From NCBI RefSeq assembly GCF_018881835.1, contig NZ_JACVPO010000002.1:434001-498000 (forward strand): 64,000 nucleotides of DNA, given 5' to 3'. Shown in pieces: positions 28,108-43,555 of this stretch. Under the pieces are notes generated by a model. The model saw nothing but the letters and a program-made list of their open reading frames with translations. It had not been told where the DNA came from and did no database searches. The stretch is from Polynucleobacter hallstattensis. GTDB taxonomy: Bacteria > Pseudomonadota > Gammaproteobacteria > Burkholderiales > Burkholderiaceae. Position numbers and translations under genes: made by a program. Numbering within the stretch: the stretch's first letter is position 1; every line of letters begins with the position of its first letter.

Positions 28108-28805
28108 GATACTTTTTCAATCTCCATGAGTTGTGACTTATAAAAACCACTAGAAACTAATTGGGTGTGGGGAATTTTCCAATCCACAAACCAGGGTGAT
28201 TGATCTATTAACTTACTTAGCTTAGTTTGGCTTATAGGCTCTATAAAAGGTGCCCGATCTTTTCTAGGAAAAAGACGGCCAACACGAATCATGATTTCCA
28301 GCGGCAAGGTACTTGGCGCAAAAGTAAATACAATCTTATGTGAAACTCGTGGGGCCAGCTTCTCCAGCACGACTAACATATCATCCGCGCAGTAATGGAT
28401 CATCGAATCCATGCCCACTACGTAATCAAATTCACCTAAGCCTTCATCGAGCATATCGCCAGATCTAAAGTCAATATTTTGACGATCAGCTGGAGCAATT
28501 CTCTCTTTAGCTAACTCAATGAGATTGGGCGATAAATCAATCGCAACAACACTAGCCCCTTTTTGGGCTAATTCCAAAGCCAATGCACCGGTGCCACAGC
28601 CTGCATCTAGAATTCGTTTTCCACTTAATGACTCTGGCAGGCGGGCAATCAGATTTGAGCGCATTTGGTCGCGCCCTGCTCTGACTGTTGCTCTGATTCC
28701 GCTCACCGGAGCATCAGAAGTTAATTTTGCCCAAGCATCATTTGCAGTCCGATCAAAATAGTCCTGCAACTTACTACGTCTATTTAAATAAGAAATAGCG
28801 CTCAT
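28104..28805 (-). CDS. bchM: Mg-protoporphyrin IX O-methyltransferase
   Basis: SAM-dependent methyltransferase, 233 aa, that esterifies the C13 propionate of Mg-protoporphyrin IX. The SAM motif I ILDAGCGTGALALELA and the following VVAIDLSPNLIELA are clear. It starts 2 bp after bchL and overlaps lhaA by 4 bp. It acts directly after the Mg chelatase whose H subunit is encoded two genes upstream. Confidence 0.96.
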   Translation of the reverse strand: MSAISYLNRRSKLQDYFDRTANDAWAKLTSDAPVSGIRATVRAGRDQMRSNLIARLPESLSGKRILDAGCGTGALALELAQKGASVVAIDLSPNLIELAKERIAPADRQNIDFRSGDMLDEGLGEFDYVVGMDSMIHYCADDMLVVLEKLAPRVSHKIVFTFAPSTLPLEIMIRVGRLFPRKDRAPFIEPISQTKLSKLIDQSPWFVDWKIPHTQLVSSGFYKSQLMEIEKVS

Positions 28806-28807
28806 GA

Positions 28808-33490
<4,683 letters not shown>

Positions 33491-33501
<11 letters not shown>

Positions 33502-35122
33502 AGTGAGCCTTAGCGTCGTAGAGCGTTTCAATAGTGATATGGCTAATGCCATGCTCAACTGCGAACTTCTCGGTATTGCGTCGTGCTTTACCTCTAACGA
33601 AGAATGGAATTTTTCCCAATTCTTTTTCCGCTTCTGCATCCCATAATTTTGCTGGCTCTGTACCACTAAATGTCTCAGCGTTTACCTGAGTGTGACTAAC
33701 TACTGGAGCGACCTCATTGGATTGAGGCGCTGGTGAGTGCAAGTTTTCTTTAACAGCTGATGAATGCCCTAGATGTGAAGGTGCAGCCTTAGCACTAAAT
33801 TCAAAATCATCGCGGAACATCATAATCAGATGCTCTTCAAGACCCATCATGAGTGGATGAATCCAGGTGTCAAACAATACATTGGCACCTTCAAATCCCA
33901 TCTGTGGTGAGTAGCGTGCTGGAAAGTCCTGAACATGGACTGGTGCAGAAATCACAGCACAAGGAATGCCTAATCTTTTAGCGATGTGGCGCTCCATCTG
34001 CGTACCCAAGACCAAATCTGGAGTAAGTTCAGCTACCTTTTCCTCAACCTCTAAATAGTCATCGGTAATTAAAGCCTCAATCTCATATAGCTTTGCAGCT
34101 TCACGAACTTCGCGAGCAAATTCACGGCTGTAGGTGCCTAAGCCAACTACCTTAAAGCCGATTTCTTCTGAGGCGACCTTTGCAGCAGCAATGACATGAC
34201 TTGCATCACCAAATATAAATACACGCTTATCGGTGAGGTAAGTTGAGTCGACTGATTTTGCATACCAATGGGCCCGCTCATCTTGAGACTGTAAAAAAAC
34301 CTCTGGATTGATATTGGCTAATGCAGCCACTTCTTGAACAAACGCTCTAGTTGCTTTAGTGCCAATCGGAATGGTCTTTGTGAAAGGCTGCCCAAATGTT
34401 TTCTGTAACCAAGTACAGGTCAGTTGAGCAACTTCTGGATACAGCATGACATTAAAGTCTGCCTGAGGTAATTGGGTGATGTCTGCAACTGAGGCATTGA
34501 GTGGTGCAACCACTTTCACCTCGATACCCATCGCCTCCAATAGAGACTTGATTTCTTGAATATCGTCGCGATTTCTAAATCCTAATGCAGTAGGTCCGAG
34601 AATGTTGCAGCTCGGCTTTTGATCCTGCTTAGCATTAGTGGCACGCATCTCTTGATACTGCTGGGCACTAATAGATTTATCGAACGCCACTAATCCACGG
34701 ACAATGTGATAAAAAGTTTCTGAAGCGCCCCAGTTTTCTTTTTTCTGATACGAAGGGAGTTCAAGTGCAATCACAGGAATTGGTAAAGTGAGTGCTCTTG
34801 CCAAACCACCTGGATCGTCCTGAATTAATTCTGCAGTACATGAAGCACCTACGATCATGGCTTTAGGCTGGAAACGTTCATATGCAGAATTGACAGAATC
34901 CTGGAATAACTGCGCTGTATCCCCACCCAAGTCTCTTGCCTGAAATGTCGTGTAGGTAACGGGAGGACGGGTTTTAGCGCGTCCAATCATCGTAAACAAT
35001 AAGTCAGCGTAGGTATCGCCCTGTGGTGCATGCAAGACATAATGCAAATCCGTCATCGAGGTAGCAATACGCATCGCACCAATGTGTGGTGGGCCTTCAT
35101 ATGTCCAAAGTGTCAGTTGCAT
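33491..35122 (-). CDS. bchB: Dark-operative protochlorophyllide reductase subunit B
   Basis: Half of the BchNB heterotetramer that reduces the C17-C18 bond of protochlorophyllide. The 543-aa protein begins [20 protein letters not shown], the family N-terminus, and has cluster or substrate residues in [19 protein letters not shown]-like C-terminal helical domain ([15 protein letters not shown]) is present as in DPOR B subunits. It lies 9 bp after bchN. Confidence 0.97.
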
Positions 35123-35131
35123 GTGAACCCC

Positions 35132-36894
<1,763 letters not shown>

Positions 36895-36920
36895 TTTTGG
36901 GCGTGATGTTTTTGGCTATG

Positions 36921-36998
36921 TGTAAACAAAACTTTACGCTTATTAGAACTTACTAATACTGGTACTTTCCCTAGTTTATATTAGTGTTTACCCTAGTT
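36921..36998 (-). promoter_or_regulatory. bchF promoter region: PpsR-like site and two AGGG boxes
   Basis: On the minus strand an AGGG (36969-36972) is followed by exactly 21 bases, a -10-like TCTAAT (5 of 6 to TATAAT), 3 bases, and CGT-N12-ACA (36921-36938), one mismatch from the PpsR consensus. A second AGGG (36991-36994) lies 22 bp upstream inside a direct repeat CCCTAGTT (36969-36976 and 36991-36998, plus strand). The layout matches bchG, bchC and bchI. Confidence 0.65.
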
Positions 36999-37010
36999 AA
37001 TAGAAAATAA

Positions 37011-37049
37011 TTGCTATTATTAGATCTCTAGTGTAATAATTATTTTACA
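37011..37049 (+). promoter_or_regulatory. aerR-ppsR-crtADC promoter with exact PpsR palindrome
   Basis: TGTAATAATTATTTTACA (37032-37049) is an exact TGT-N12-ACA match and nearly perfect palindrome, 43 bp upstream of the GTG start at 37093. A possible sigma-70 promoter is TTGCTA (37011-37016), 18 bases, AATAAT, with the -10 inside the palindrome. This site and the bchF site are 111 bp apart, suited to cooperative binding and to autoregulation of ppsR. No AGGG box is seen for this direction. Confidence 0.6.
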
Positions 37050-37092
37050 TATGTTTGTAAATAATACAACACTTTAGATCAAGGGCCATTGG

Positions 37093-37917
37093 GTGAATCC
37101 ATCTTTTAAAAAAGAACTCATCATGGAAGTGTTCAGCACTCAACTGCCCCACTTAGTTGAGGAAATTGAACGCAAGGTTGAGGGAGCTAATAAGCCCAAA
37201 GCCTCCAACGAAGATGGTTGGATTGAGACCCCCATACCCACTCTGAGCAAACAAGGGGAAGTATTAGGCGATGAGGAGATTAATCGCATTACCCAATTAC
37301 TACTCTCTACCGAAGATGGGGCCTTTGAGCTGGCGATTACAGTACTCAAGACTCATGGGGTATCGATCAATTACATTGTCTTAGACCTCATACCCACTAT
37401 TGCTAGAAGACTAGGCAAGCAATGGGAAGATGACACACTGAGTTTTGCCGAGGTATCAATTGGGGTTAATAAGCTTGAGCGGGTTATTCATAAGCTCGAC
37501 TACCTTTTTCAAGTAACTCAATTAGAAAAACGAGGTGACCGCTCGATTCTGATCTCAAATTTTCCAGAATCACAGCACTCTCTAGGCACACTTATTCTTT
37601 CTAATTATTTTATTCATTCTGGATGGCGTGTTTGTCGCCCGGAAAATAACAGTATCAAATCCATCAGCCGAGAGCTTGAGTCTAATAATCATGATGCTAT
37701 TGCCATCTCAATATCTTGTGACGAGCAATTGGATCTGCTGCCAAATACTATTAGCTTTCTGAGGGGAAAATCTAAGAACCCCAAAATTAAGGTACTGATT
37801 GGGGGTCCGCTCTATAATAGAGCGCCTGCAACATTTGATTGCATTCAGGCGGATATAAAAGCATTTACCCCTGAAGAATCTGTTGAAAAATTAGAGCTTG
37901 TTCTCAGCCAAATATAA
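37093..37917 (+). CDS. aerR: AerR-like cobalamin-binding-domain regulator
   Basis: Predicted B12/heme-binding antirepressor partner of PpsR, 274 aa. It carries LGKQWEDDTLSFAEVSIG (W111 region), like the helical cap of B12 photosensors, then PESQHSLG with ligand-candidate His162, and the Rossmann strand VLIGGPLY. The GTG at 37093 has AAGGG seven bases upstream; an ATG at codon 11 (37123) could give a second shorter form, as described for R. capsulatus AerR. It lies 34 bp before ppsR. PpaA is an alternative name. Confidence 0.85.
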   Translation: MNPSFKKELIMEVFSTQLPHLVEEIERKVEGANKPKASNEDGWIETPIPTLSKQGEVLGDEEINRITQLLLSTEDGAFELAITVLKTHGVSINYIVLDLIPTIARRLGKQWEDDTLSFAEVSIGVNKLERVIHKLDYLFQVTQLEKRGDRSILISNFPESQHSLGTLILSNYFIHSGWRVCRPENNSIKSISRELESNNHDAIAISISCDEQLDLLPNTISFLRGKSKNPKIKVLIGGPLYNRAPATFDCIQADIKAFTPEESVEKLELVLSQI

Positions 37918-37951
37918 AAATAATTATTAGAAAAATCGGTAAATAAACATA

Positions 37952-39376
37952 GTGACTAAAATTTTCAATTTAGCTCCACAAGCAATCGATGCCTTAGATG
38001 TGCATCAAGCAGCTGCAATACTGTCGCTTTCAGTCGATCTTGTGTTTGTGATGAATAGCTCAGGCTTAATAGAGAATGTATTAAACGGCTCAAAGCCTAT
38101 TGCCAGCAATACGCAGTCTTTAATTGGGAAAAATTGGCTCGATACGGTTGCTATTGATAGCCAACCTAAAGTCAATGCTCTTCTCAAAACAAGCGAGGAT
38201 GAGTTAGAGCAAAAGTGGCGCCAAGTAAACCAATGGATTGAAGGATCGCCCTCTTTTCCAATTCAATTTAGTACGATTTTTTTTTCAAAAGAAAATAAGT
38301 TAGTTGCTATTGGCAAAGATCTCAGCAGCATCTCTTTGCTGCAGCAAAAACTGGTCGACTCTCAACAAGAAATTGAGCGTGACTATGCCAATCTTCATGC
38401 AATACAAAATCGTTACGTCCAACTATTTAATAACATTGATCAAGCCTATTTAATAGTAGACAGCCAAACCCTAAAGATTCTTGAGGTAAATAAATCTGCG
38501 GGCTTTTTGGTAGGTGACCTAAAGAAAATTCAGGGAAAACTATTTACTAATTTATTTCCTGTAAAAGATTATGAGGCTATACAAACTTATTTAGCAGAAT
38601 CAAAATCAGGAATTTTGCAGTCTCCTATCCAATCGACACTGGAGAATCTCAAAGAGAATGTAGAAATCTCTAGCGTCTTGTTGCGTGAGGGCAATCAAAA
38701 TATTTGCCTAGTATCCATTAAGCCAAGATCGAAGAGTGTCCCGACTAACAATCTAAATGAGCAAACTACTTTGCTCACACAGGCCATTGAAGACTTTCAA
38801 GATGGTTTTATTGTGTGCAGTACTAGCGGCGTTATTTTGACCGCCAACAGTACCTTTGTTTCTATGTCTCAATCTGCCCAGAAAGAAAATATTCTCGGCA
38901 AGTCCTTGGAAATATGGCTAGGTAGAGCGGGAATTGATTTAAAAATTATCCTCGGCACCGTGCGCGAATATGGCTCAATCAAAGACTATTCAACAACAAT
39001 TACCGCCGATGATGGTAGCTCACCGCAAGAAGCCCAAATTTCAGCAGTCAGCTTTATCAGTGGAAAACTTTCAGCAGTTGGTATTAGCATTCATCTGATT
39101 TCGAAATCTGTACAGCAACCTAGCGCTAAATCTGAGAACCTAGGAAAGAATGCCAAGGAACTAACCCAATTAGTTGGCAAAGTTCCTTTAAAGCAAATCG
39201 TTACTGAGACCACTGACATTATTGAAAAATTATGTATTTTGGCTGCCTTAGATCTCACGATGTCCAACAGAGCCTCAGCAGCTGAATTACTAGGCTTATC
39301 TCGACAAGGTCTTTATATCAAAATGAGGCGTTTTGGCATTGTTGATAGTAATGCTGCTGAAGATATTGATGCCTAA
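37952..39376 (+). CDS. ppsR: PpsR/CrtJ photosynthesis repressor (PAS domains plus Fis-type HTH)
   Basis: Redox-responsive repressor of bch, crt and puf genes, 474 aa from a GTG start. Three PAS-like regions (about 20-125, 150-260, 270-385) precede a helix-turn-helix NRASAAELLGLSRQGLYIK. Cys252 and Cys428 line up in context with the two redox cysteines of CrtJ/PpsR (249/420 in R. capsulatus); Cys428 is in IEKLCILAALDLT. It is followed 6 bp later by crtA, so it is likely cotranscribed with carotenoid genes. Confidence 0.95.
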   Translation: MTKIFNLAPQAIDALDVHQAAAILSLSVDLVFVMNSSGLIENVLNGSKPIASNTQSLIGKNWLDTVAIDSQPKVNALLKTSEDELEQKWRQVNQWIEGSPSFPIQFSTIFFSKENKLVAIGKDLSSISLLQQKLVDSQQEIERDYANLHAIQNRYVQLFNNIDQAYLIVDSQTLKILEVNKSAGFLVGDLKKIQGKLFTNLFPVKDYEAIQTYLAESKSGILQSPIQSTLENLKENVEISSVLLREGNQNICLVSIKPRSKSVPTNNLNEQTTLLTQAIEDFQDGFIVCSTSGVILTANSTFVSMSQSAQKENILGKSLEIWLGRAGIDLKIILGTVREYGSIKDYSTTITADDGSSPQEAQISAVSFISGKLSAVGISIHLISKSVQQPSAKSENLGKNAKELTQLVGKVPLKQIVTETTDIIEKLCILAALDLTMSNRASAAELLGLSRQGLYIKMRRFGIVDSNAAEDIDA

Positions 39377-39382
39377 TTTCTC

Positions 39383-40075
39383 ATGACTAATCAGACAGCA
39401 GTATTAGCTTTAATCAATATTGCTGCTGGTTCTAGTGGATGGGGGCTATCACGCTATGTTCTGGGTAAATACCCCTTCGCTGGGTTGCAAGGCCTGCAAT
39501 TTTGCAAAGTACTAGGCTCTGGATTTAACGGGGGATTTAGTACAAAACCAAGCCTCACAAAACAAGGCTTCTTTTGTGTATTTGATGAGCCTGAAAATGC
39601 AGCCGCTTTCTTAAAAAATGCTGCTATCTTGCGTGCATACCGAGATCATTCAAATGAAATGTTTACCGCAACGCTCCAGGCCTACTCTAGCCGTGGTTCG
39701 TGGTCTTCATTTCCAATGCAAGACTTGGTAGCAAAACCGATAAGAGGTCCTATTGCATCTCTGACTCGAGCTTCAATCAGACCCACTAAAGCGATGCAGT
39801 TTTGGAGCAAGGCAAAGCCTGCTGAAGTTTCCATTAATCAGGCATCTGGAAAAATACTGACGGCTGGACTTGGTGAGGCACCCTACCTTCGCCAGGCAAC
39901 CTTTACTATCTGGAATGATGAGCAGTCTCTAGATCGCTATGCGCAGGAAGGGGCTCATCTCGCAGCCATTAAAGCCGCATACGGTAAAGACTATTTTTCA
40001 GAGTCCATGTTCACACGCTTTGTAGTCAATTCAGCTCAAGGTGTATGGCAAGGTAAGTATGTTGAAATCGCCTAA
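39383..40075 (+). CDS. crtA: Spheroidene monooxygenase
   Basis: O2-dependent ketolase that turns spheroidene into spheroidenone, 230 aa. The family elements GLSRYVLGKYPFAG, GCKVLGSGFNGGF-like, and ATFTIWNDEQSLDRYAQEGAHLAAIK are present. The reading frame ends inside the start of crtD. With crtE, B, I, C, D and F in the window the product should be spheroidenone or a related ketocarotenoid. Confidence 0.93.
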   Translation: MTNQTAVLALINIAAGSSGWGLSRYVLGKYPFAGLQGLQFCKVLGSGFNGGFSTKPSLTKQGFFCVFDEPENAAAFLKNAAILRAYRDHSNEMFTATLQAYSSRGSWSSFPMQDLVAKPIRGPIASLTRASIRPTKAMQFWSKAKPAEVSINQASGKILTAGLGEAPYLRQATFTIWNDEQSLDRYAQEGAHLAAIKAAYGKDYFSESMFTRFVVNSAQGVWQGKYVEIA

Positions 40076-41552
40076 GGTTCTCATTGTTGGAGCGGGTATT
40101 GGTGGTCTTAGCGCTGCTTTGACCTTATCCCATCAAGGTCTCGATGTCACGGTCATCGAGAAGAATTCAGGGCCAGGTGGAAAGATCCGCCAAGTGCAAG
40201 CAGGCAGTTCTTTCATTGACTCTGGGCCTACGGTCTTTACGATGAAATGGATCTTTGATGAACTCTTTGCAGATTGTGGAGAGCATTTTGATTCAGAATT
40301 CGAACTTGAAGCATTAGATATTCTTGCAAGACATAGTTGGGGTGATAACTATCTAGATCTGTATGCGGATAGTCAAAAAAGCGCTGATGCTATTGGCCAA
40401 TTTAGCGGGCCACAACAAGCAAAACAGTTTTTAGAGTTTTGCAAAACAGCAAAAAAAGTTTATCAAGCACTCAAATCACCTTTCATTGAGTCCCCTCGCC
40501 CTAGCATGATGGGAATGATGTCCTCTTTAGGGCTAGCAAAAAGTAAAGTGCTATGGGACATCGGCCCTTTTAGTAGCTTATGGTCAGCATTAGACCGCTA
40601 CTTTCCTGATCCTCGTCTACATCAGCTGTTTGGGCGTTATGCAACTTACTGTGGCTCATCGCCTTATTTGGCTCCGGCAACTCTGATGCTGATTGCGCAA
40701 GTAGAAATGGAAGGTGTTTGGTCTATTAAGGGCGGAATGATCAAAATCCCCGAGGTCATTGCACGCTTAGCCCAAAAGAAACAATGCAACTTTAGATACA
40801 ACTCGGAAGTCCAATCGCTGGATATTGCCGGGGATAAAGTAAAAGGTGTATTGCTCTCTTCCGGCGAATATCTTGAATGTGATTACCTGATTTTCAATGG
40901 CGACATTAACGCCTTAAAGCATGGCTTACTGGGTGAACCAGCTAGTGAAGCGATTCCTAAAAATCTTCAACAGTCTGACTCTCTATCTGCAGTCACTTGG
41001 TCAATGCAAGTTAAAGCATCCGGCTTCCCCTTAGTCAGACATAACGTTTTCTTTAATCAACCCTACCGTGATGAGTTTTCGGATATTTTTTCTCAGAATA
41101 AAATTCCAGAAAATCCAACGGTGTATATATGCGCTCAAGATAGAACGGATCATGCGATCGAGAGCGACCAACATGAGCGGCTACTTTGTCTGGTGAATGC
41201 GCCAGCAAATGGTGGCACTTCATCTTACGACGTAAAGGAAGTAGATCGATGCGAGCAAAAAATATTTTCACTCATGCGCCAATATGGTCTGCAACTTCAA
41301 AATCTGGAAGTGACTCGAACGAGCCCTCAAGAATTCGCCAAACTCTTTCCGGGTCGCGGAGGAGCTCTTTATGGTCAAGCAACTCATGGATGGATGAGCT
41401 CATTTCAGAGGCTCGGTTCTCAATCTCAAATCAGCAACCTTCTACTCACGGGGGGAAGCACGCATCCGGGTCCGGGAGTTCCCATGGCGGCTATGTCCGG
41501 TCGATTGGTGGCCGCAACCCTAATGGAACACCTCGGTTTGACCAAGCGGTAG
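40059..41552 (+). CDS. crtD: 1-hydroxycarotenoid 3,4-desaturase
   Basis: CrtI-type FAD enzyme of 497 aa that desaturates hydroxyneurosporene or its methoxy form. N-terminal VLIVGAGIGGLSAALTLSHQG and GPGGKIRQVQ bind FAD; the C-terminus has GGSTHPGPGVPMAAMSGRLVA. The frame opens at 40041, but the ATG at 40059 has AAGGT five bases upstream and gives the family N-terminus. It overlaps crtA by 17 bp. It is one of two CrtI-like proteins; the other is crtI at 43533. Confidence 0.93.
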   Translation: MLKSPKVLIVGAGIGGLSAALTLSHQGLDVTVIEKNSGPGGKIRQVQAGSSFIDSGPTVFTMKWIFDELFADCGEHFDSEFELEALDILARHSWGDNYLDLYADSQKSADAIGQFSGPQQAKQFLEFCKTAKKVYQALKSPFIESPRPSMMGMMSSLGLAKSKVLWDIGPFSSLWSALDRYFPDPRLHQLFGRYATYCGSSPYLAPATLMLIAQVEMEGVWSIKGGMIKIPEVIARLAQKKQCNFRYNSEVQSLDIAGDKVKGVLLSSGEYLECDYLIFNGDINALKHGLLGEPASEAIPKNLQQSDSLSAVTWSMQVKASGFPLVRHNVFFNQPYRDEFSDIFSQNKIPENPTVYICAQDRTDHAIESDQHERLLCLVNAPANGGTSSYDVKEVDRCEQKIFSLMRQYGLQLQNLEVTRTSPQEFAKLFPGRGGALYGQATHGWMSSFQRLGSQSQISNLLLTGGSTHPGPGVPMAAMSGRLVAATLMEHLGLTKR

Positions 41553-42469
41553 ATCCAGGCAATTATCTCTGGTGGTATGTCGATGGTCTGAGTGATGATG
41601 GTCTTTATGGCTTTAGCATCATTGCTTTTGTTGGCAGCGTGTTCTCACCCTATTATGCTTGGGCCAATAAAAAGCAGCCCGCAAATGCAAATGACTACTG
41701 CGCTATTAATGTTGCGCTTTACACACCAAATTCAAAATGCTGGACTATGACTGAGCGAGCTCAGAATGCGATCAAGAGAACGGAACATACTTTCACGATT
41801 GGCCCTAGTCATTTGCATTGGGAGAATGATGTTTTAACTATTAAGATTAAAGAGCGCGTACCTTTACTGGGGAGCAAGGTAGAGGGCACTATTAAGGTTT
41901 ATCCAGATCAACTCTTTAATCAGGTTGTTGCCTTAGATGATCAGGAAAAGCATCGCTGGGGGCCGATCTCTCCGTCAGCAAGGGTTGAGGTGTCCTTTAC
42001 CAAACCCAATTTACATTGGAAAGGGAGCGCCTATTTTGACTCGAATGAAGGCGATGAGGCAGTCAGCCAATCGTTTAGTGAATGGGACTGGTCTAGAGCA
42101 CACCTGAAGGATGGAAGTACAGCCGTTATTTATGATGTCCGCCAAAACAATGGTGCAGAGCGCATCATCGCCTCCAAATTTAATCTCGATGGTACGGTTG
42201 AGCCCTTTGTAGCGCCAGAGAGAGTCTCCCTAAGAAAAACTGGCTGGGGCATCAAAAGAAATATGCGCTCAGAAAAACCTCAGTCGATGGAGCTCTTAAA
42301 TACCTACGAAGATACCCCGTTTTATGCGCGCTCCAGAATTCAATCCCATCTGCTTGGGGAAGAGGTCATTTCGATGCATGAGACCCTCAACGTCAATCGC
42401 TTAAAGTCCAATATTGTGCAACTCATGCTACCTTGGAGAATGCCGAGAAACCCAACAATGATTTTTTAA
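41249..42469 (+). CDS. crtC: Hydroxyneurosporene synthase (acyclic carotenoid 1,2-hydratase)
   Basis: Adds water across the C1-C2 bond of acyclic carotenoids. Family similarity starts near FDQAVDPGNYLWWYVDGLSDDG (41537 on) and runs through SVFSPYYAWA and HWENDVLTIKI to the end. No ATG, GTG or TTG lies in frame between 41390 and 41537. The ATG at 41249 has a strong AAAGGAAG seven bases upstream, giving 406 aa and a 304-bp overlap with crtD in another frame; the ATG at 41390 is the other option. The N-terminal 95 residues look Ser/Arg-rich and unconserved. Confidence 0.85.
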   Translation: MRAKNIFTHAPIWSATSKSGSDSNEPSRIRQTLSGSRRSSLWSSNSWMDELISEARFSISNQQPSTHGGKHASGSGSSHGGYVRSIGGRNPNGTPRFDQAVDPGNYLWWYVDGLSDDGLYGFSIIAFVGSVFSPYYAWANKKQPANANDYCAINVALYTPNSKCWTMTERAQNAIKRTEHTFTIGPSHLHWENDVLTIKIKERVPLLGSKVEGTIKVYPDQLFNQVVALDDQEKHRWGPISPSARVEVSFTKPNLHWKGSAYFDSNEGDEAVSQSFSEWDWSRAHLKDGSTAVIYDVRQNNGAERIIASKFNLDGTVEPFVAPERVSLRKTGWGIKRNMRSEKPQSMELLNTYEDTPFYARSRIQSHLLGEEVISMHETLNVNRLKSNIVQLMLPWRMPRNPTMIF

Positions 42470-42478
42470 ACAGAGTTT

Positions 42479-43555
42479 TTAAGCTTGTTGCTGAGCGTTG
42501 GCGTGATAAGTTGCCGCTTTTCGGAGCTCGACTTTTTCAAGTAGCCCTACAACCCAAATTAATCTTTCCTCAACACTTCCAGTGTAATGAGCGTACGGCT
42601 CTTCTGGCCTAACGACATTAACCAAAAACTGTATAGAGGCGATCTCGCTGAAACTACGAGTCGGCTTAGCGGTAAAAATAGCGGTTCTAAATGCCTTAAC
42701 AAGTAAGAGTAGCTTTCTCTTTTTAGAGACTACGGCACGTCGAGAGACCGAATCATAGGCTTGTCGCTCTACCTGACGACTGATTTCTGAGTAAATAAAG
42801 CTAGCAGCAGCAATTGCCGATCTACAGTTACGCGGCAAGCCAGAGAATCCAAAGGAAGAACGGCTGTAAAGGTCATCCGCGTAAGTAATCAGTCTTTTAA
42901 CTACCCTGGATAATGCGGGACTAAATTGGGGATTAAGTAACCACTGATCCGGATCAATACCCTCCTCCTCAAGCCACTGCTTTGGCAAATAGAGTCGTTG
43001 ATTTTTTGCATCCTCACCAACATCTCTAGCGATATTACTTAGCTGCATTGCTAGTCCGAGCTCACATGCTCTCTCTAAGACTGCGCGATCTCTGACTCCC
43101 ATAATTAAAGTCATCATGACGCCGACGGTAGAGGCCACTCTTGCGGAATAATCACACAGCTCTTCTATTGTGTCGTATTGCCTACCACTGCGATCCCACC
43201 TGAATCCCTCAACTAGAGCCTCTAATATTTCTCTAGGAATCAAGAATCGTTCAACGACTAAAGCAAGTGCTCTGTCTGCAGGGATATCAGCAGGAGTCTG
43301 CGCATAAATACAATCGAGTCGATACTCAATTTGCTTGATGACATCATCTGGCGCATTAGGATCATCTACCATGTCATCCAATAGACGGCAGAATGCATAA
43401 AGTGCAATGGCAGAATCCCGTATTTTGCTAGGCAATATACGTGAGGCAGAAAAGAACGACTTAGAGCCCTCCTTCATCAGACTTTCGCAAGTCTGCAGAT
43501 CTTGCTGAAAACCAAATTCAGCGGTAATCGCTCTATCGTGCACGGCTATCTGCAA
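42479..43555 (-). CDS. crtB: Phytoene synthase
   Basis: Condenses two GGPP to 15-cis-phytoene, 358 aa from the TTG at 43555. The two Asp-rich motifs LLDDMVDDP (DDxxD) and RDVGEDAKN are clear, as is the squalene/phytoene synthase core ALYAFCRLLDD. It overlaps the end of crtI by 23 bp. The start is unsure: TTG at 43555 or GTG at 43543. It converges with crtC with a 9-bp gap. Confidence 0.94.
   Translation of the reverse strand: MQIAVHDRAITAEFGFQQDLQTCESLMKEGSKSFFSASRILPSKIRDSAIALYAFCRLLDDMVDDPNAPDDVIKQIEYRLDCIYAQTPADIPADRALALVVERFLIPREILEALVEGFRWDRSGRQYDTIEELCDYSARVASTVGVMMTLIMGVRDRAVLERACELGLAMQLSNIARDVGEDAKNQRLYLPKQWLEEEGIDPDQWLLNPQFSPALSRVVKRLITYADDLYSRSSFGFSGLPRNCRSAIAAASFIYSEISRQVERQAYDSVSRRAVVSKKRKLLLLVKAFRTAIFTAKPTRSFSEIASIQFLVNVVRPEEPYAHYTGSVEERLIWVVGLLEKVELRKAATYHANAQQQA

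Noticed and set aside
33502..33666. N-terminal extension of bchH into bchB
   Set aside because: The extension has no family similarity; the ATG at 33501 gives the standard BchH N-terminus.
36969..36998. CCCTAGTT direct repeat as an attachment or iteron site
   Set aside because: Two copies, 22 bp apart, in a promoter region fit a regulatory AGGG box better; no integrase or replication gene is near.
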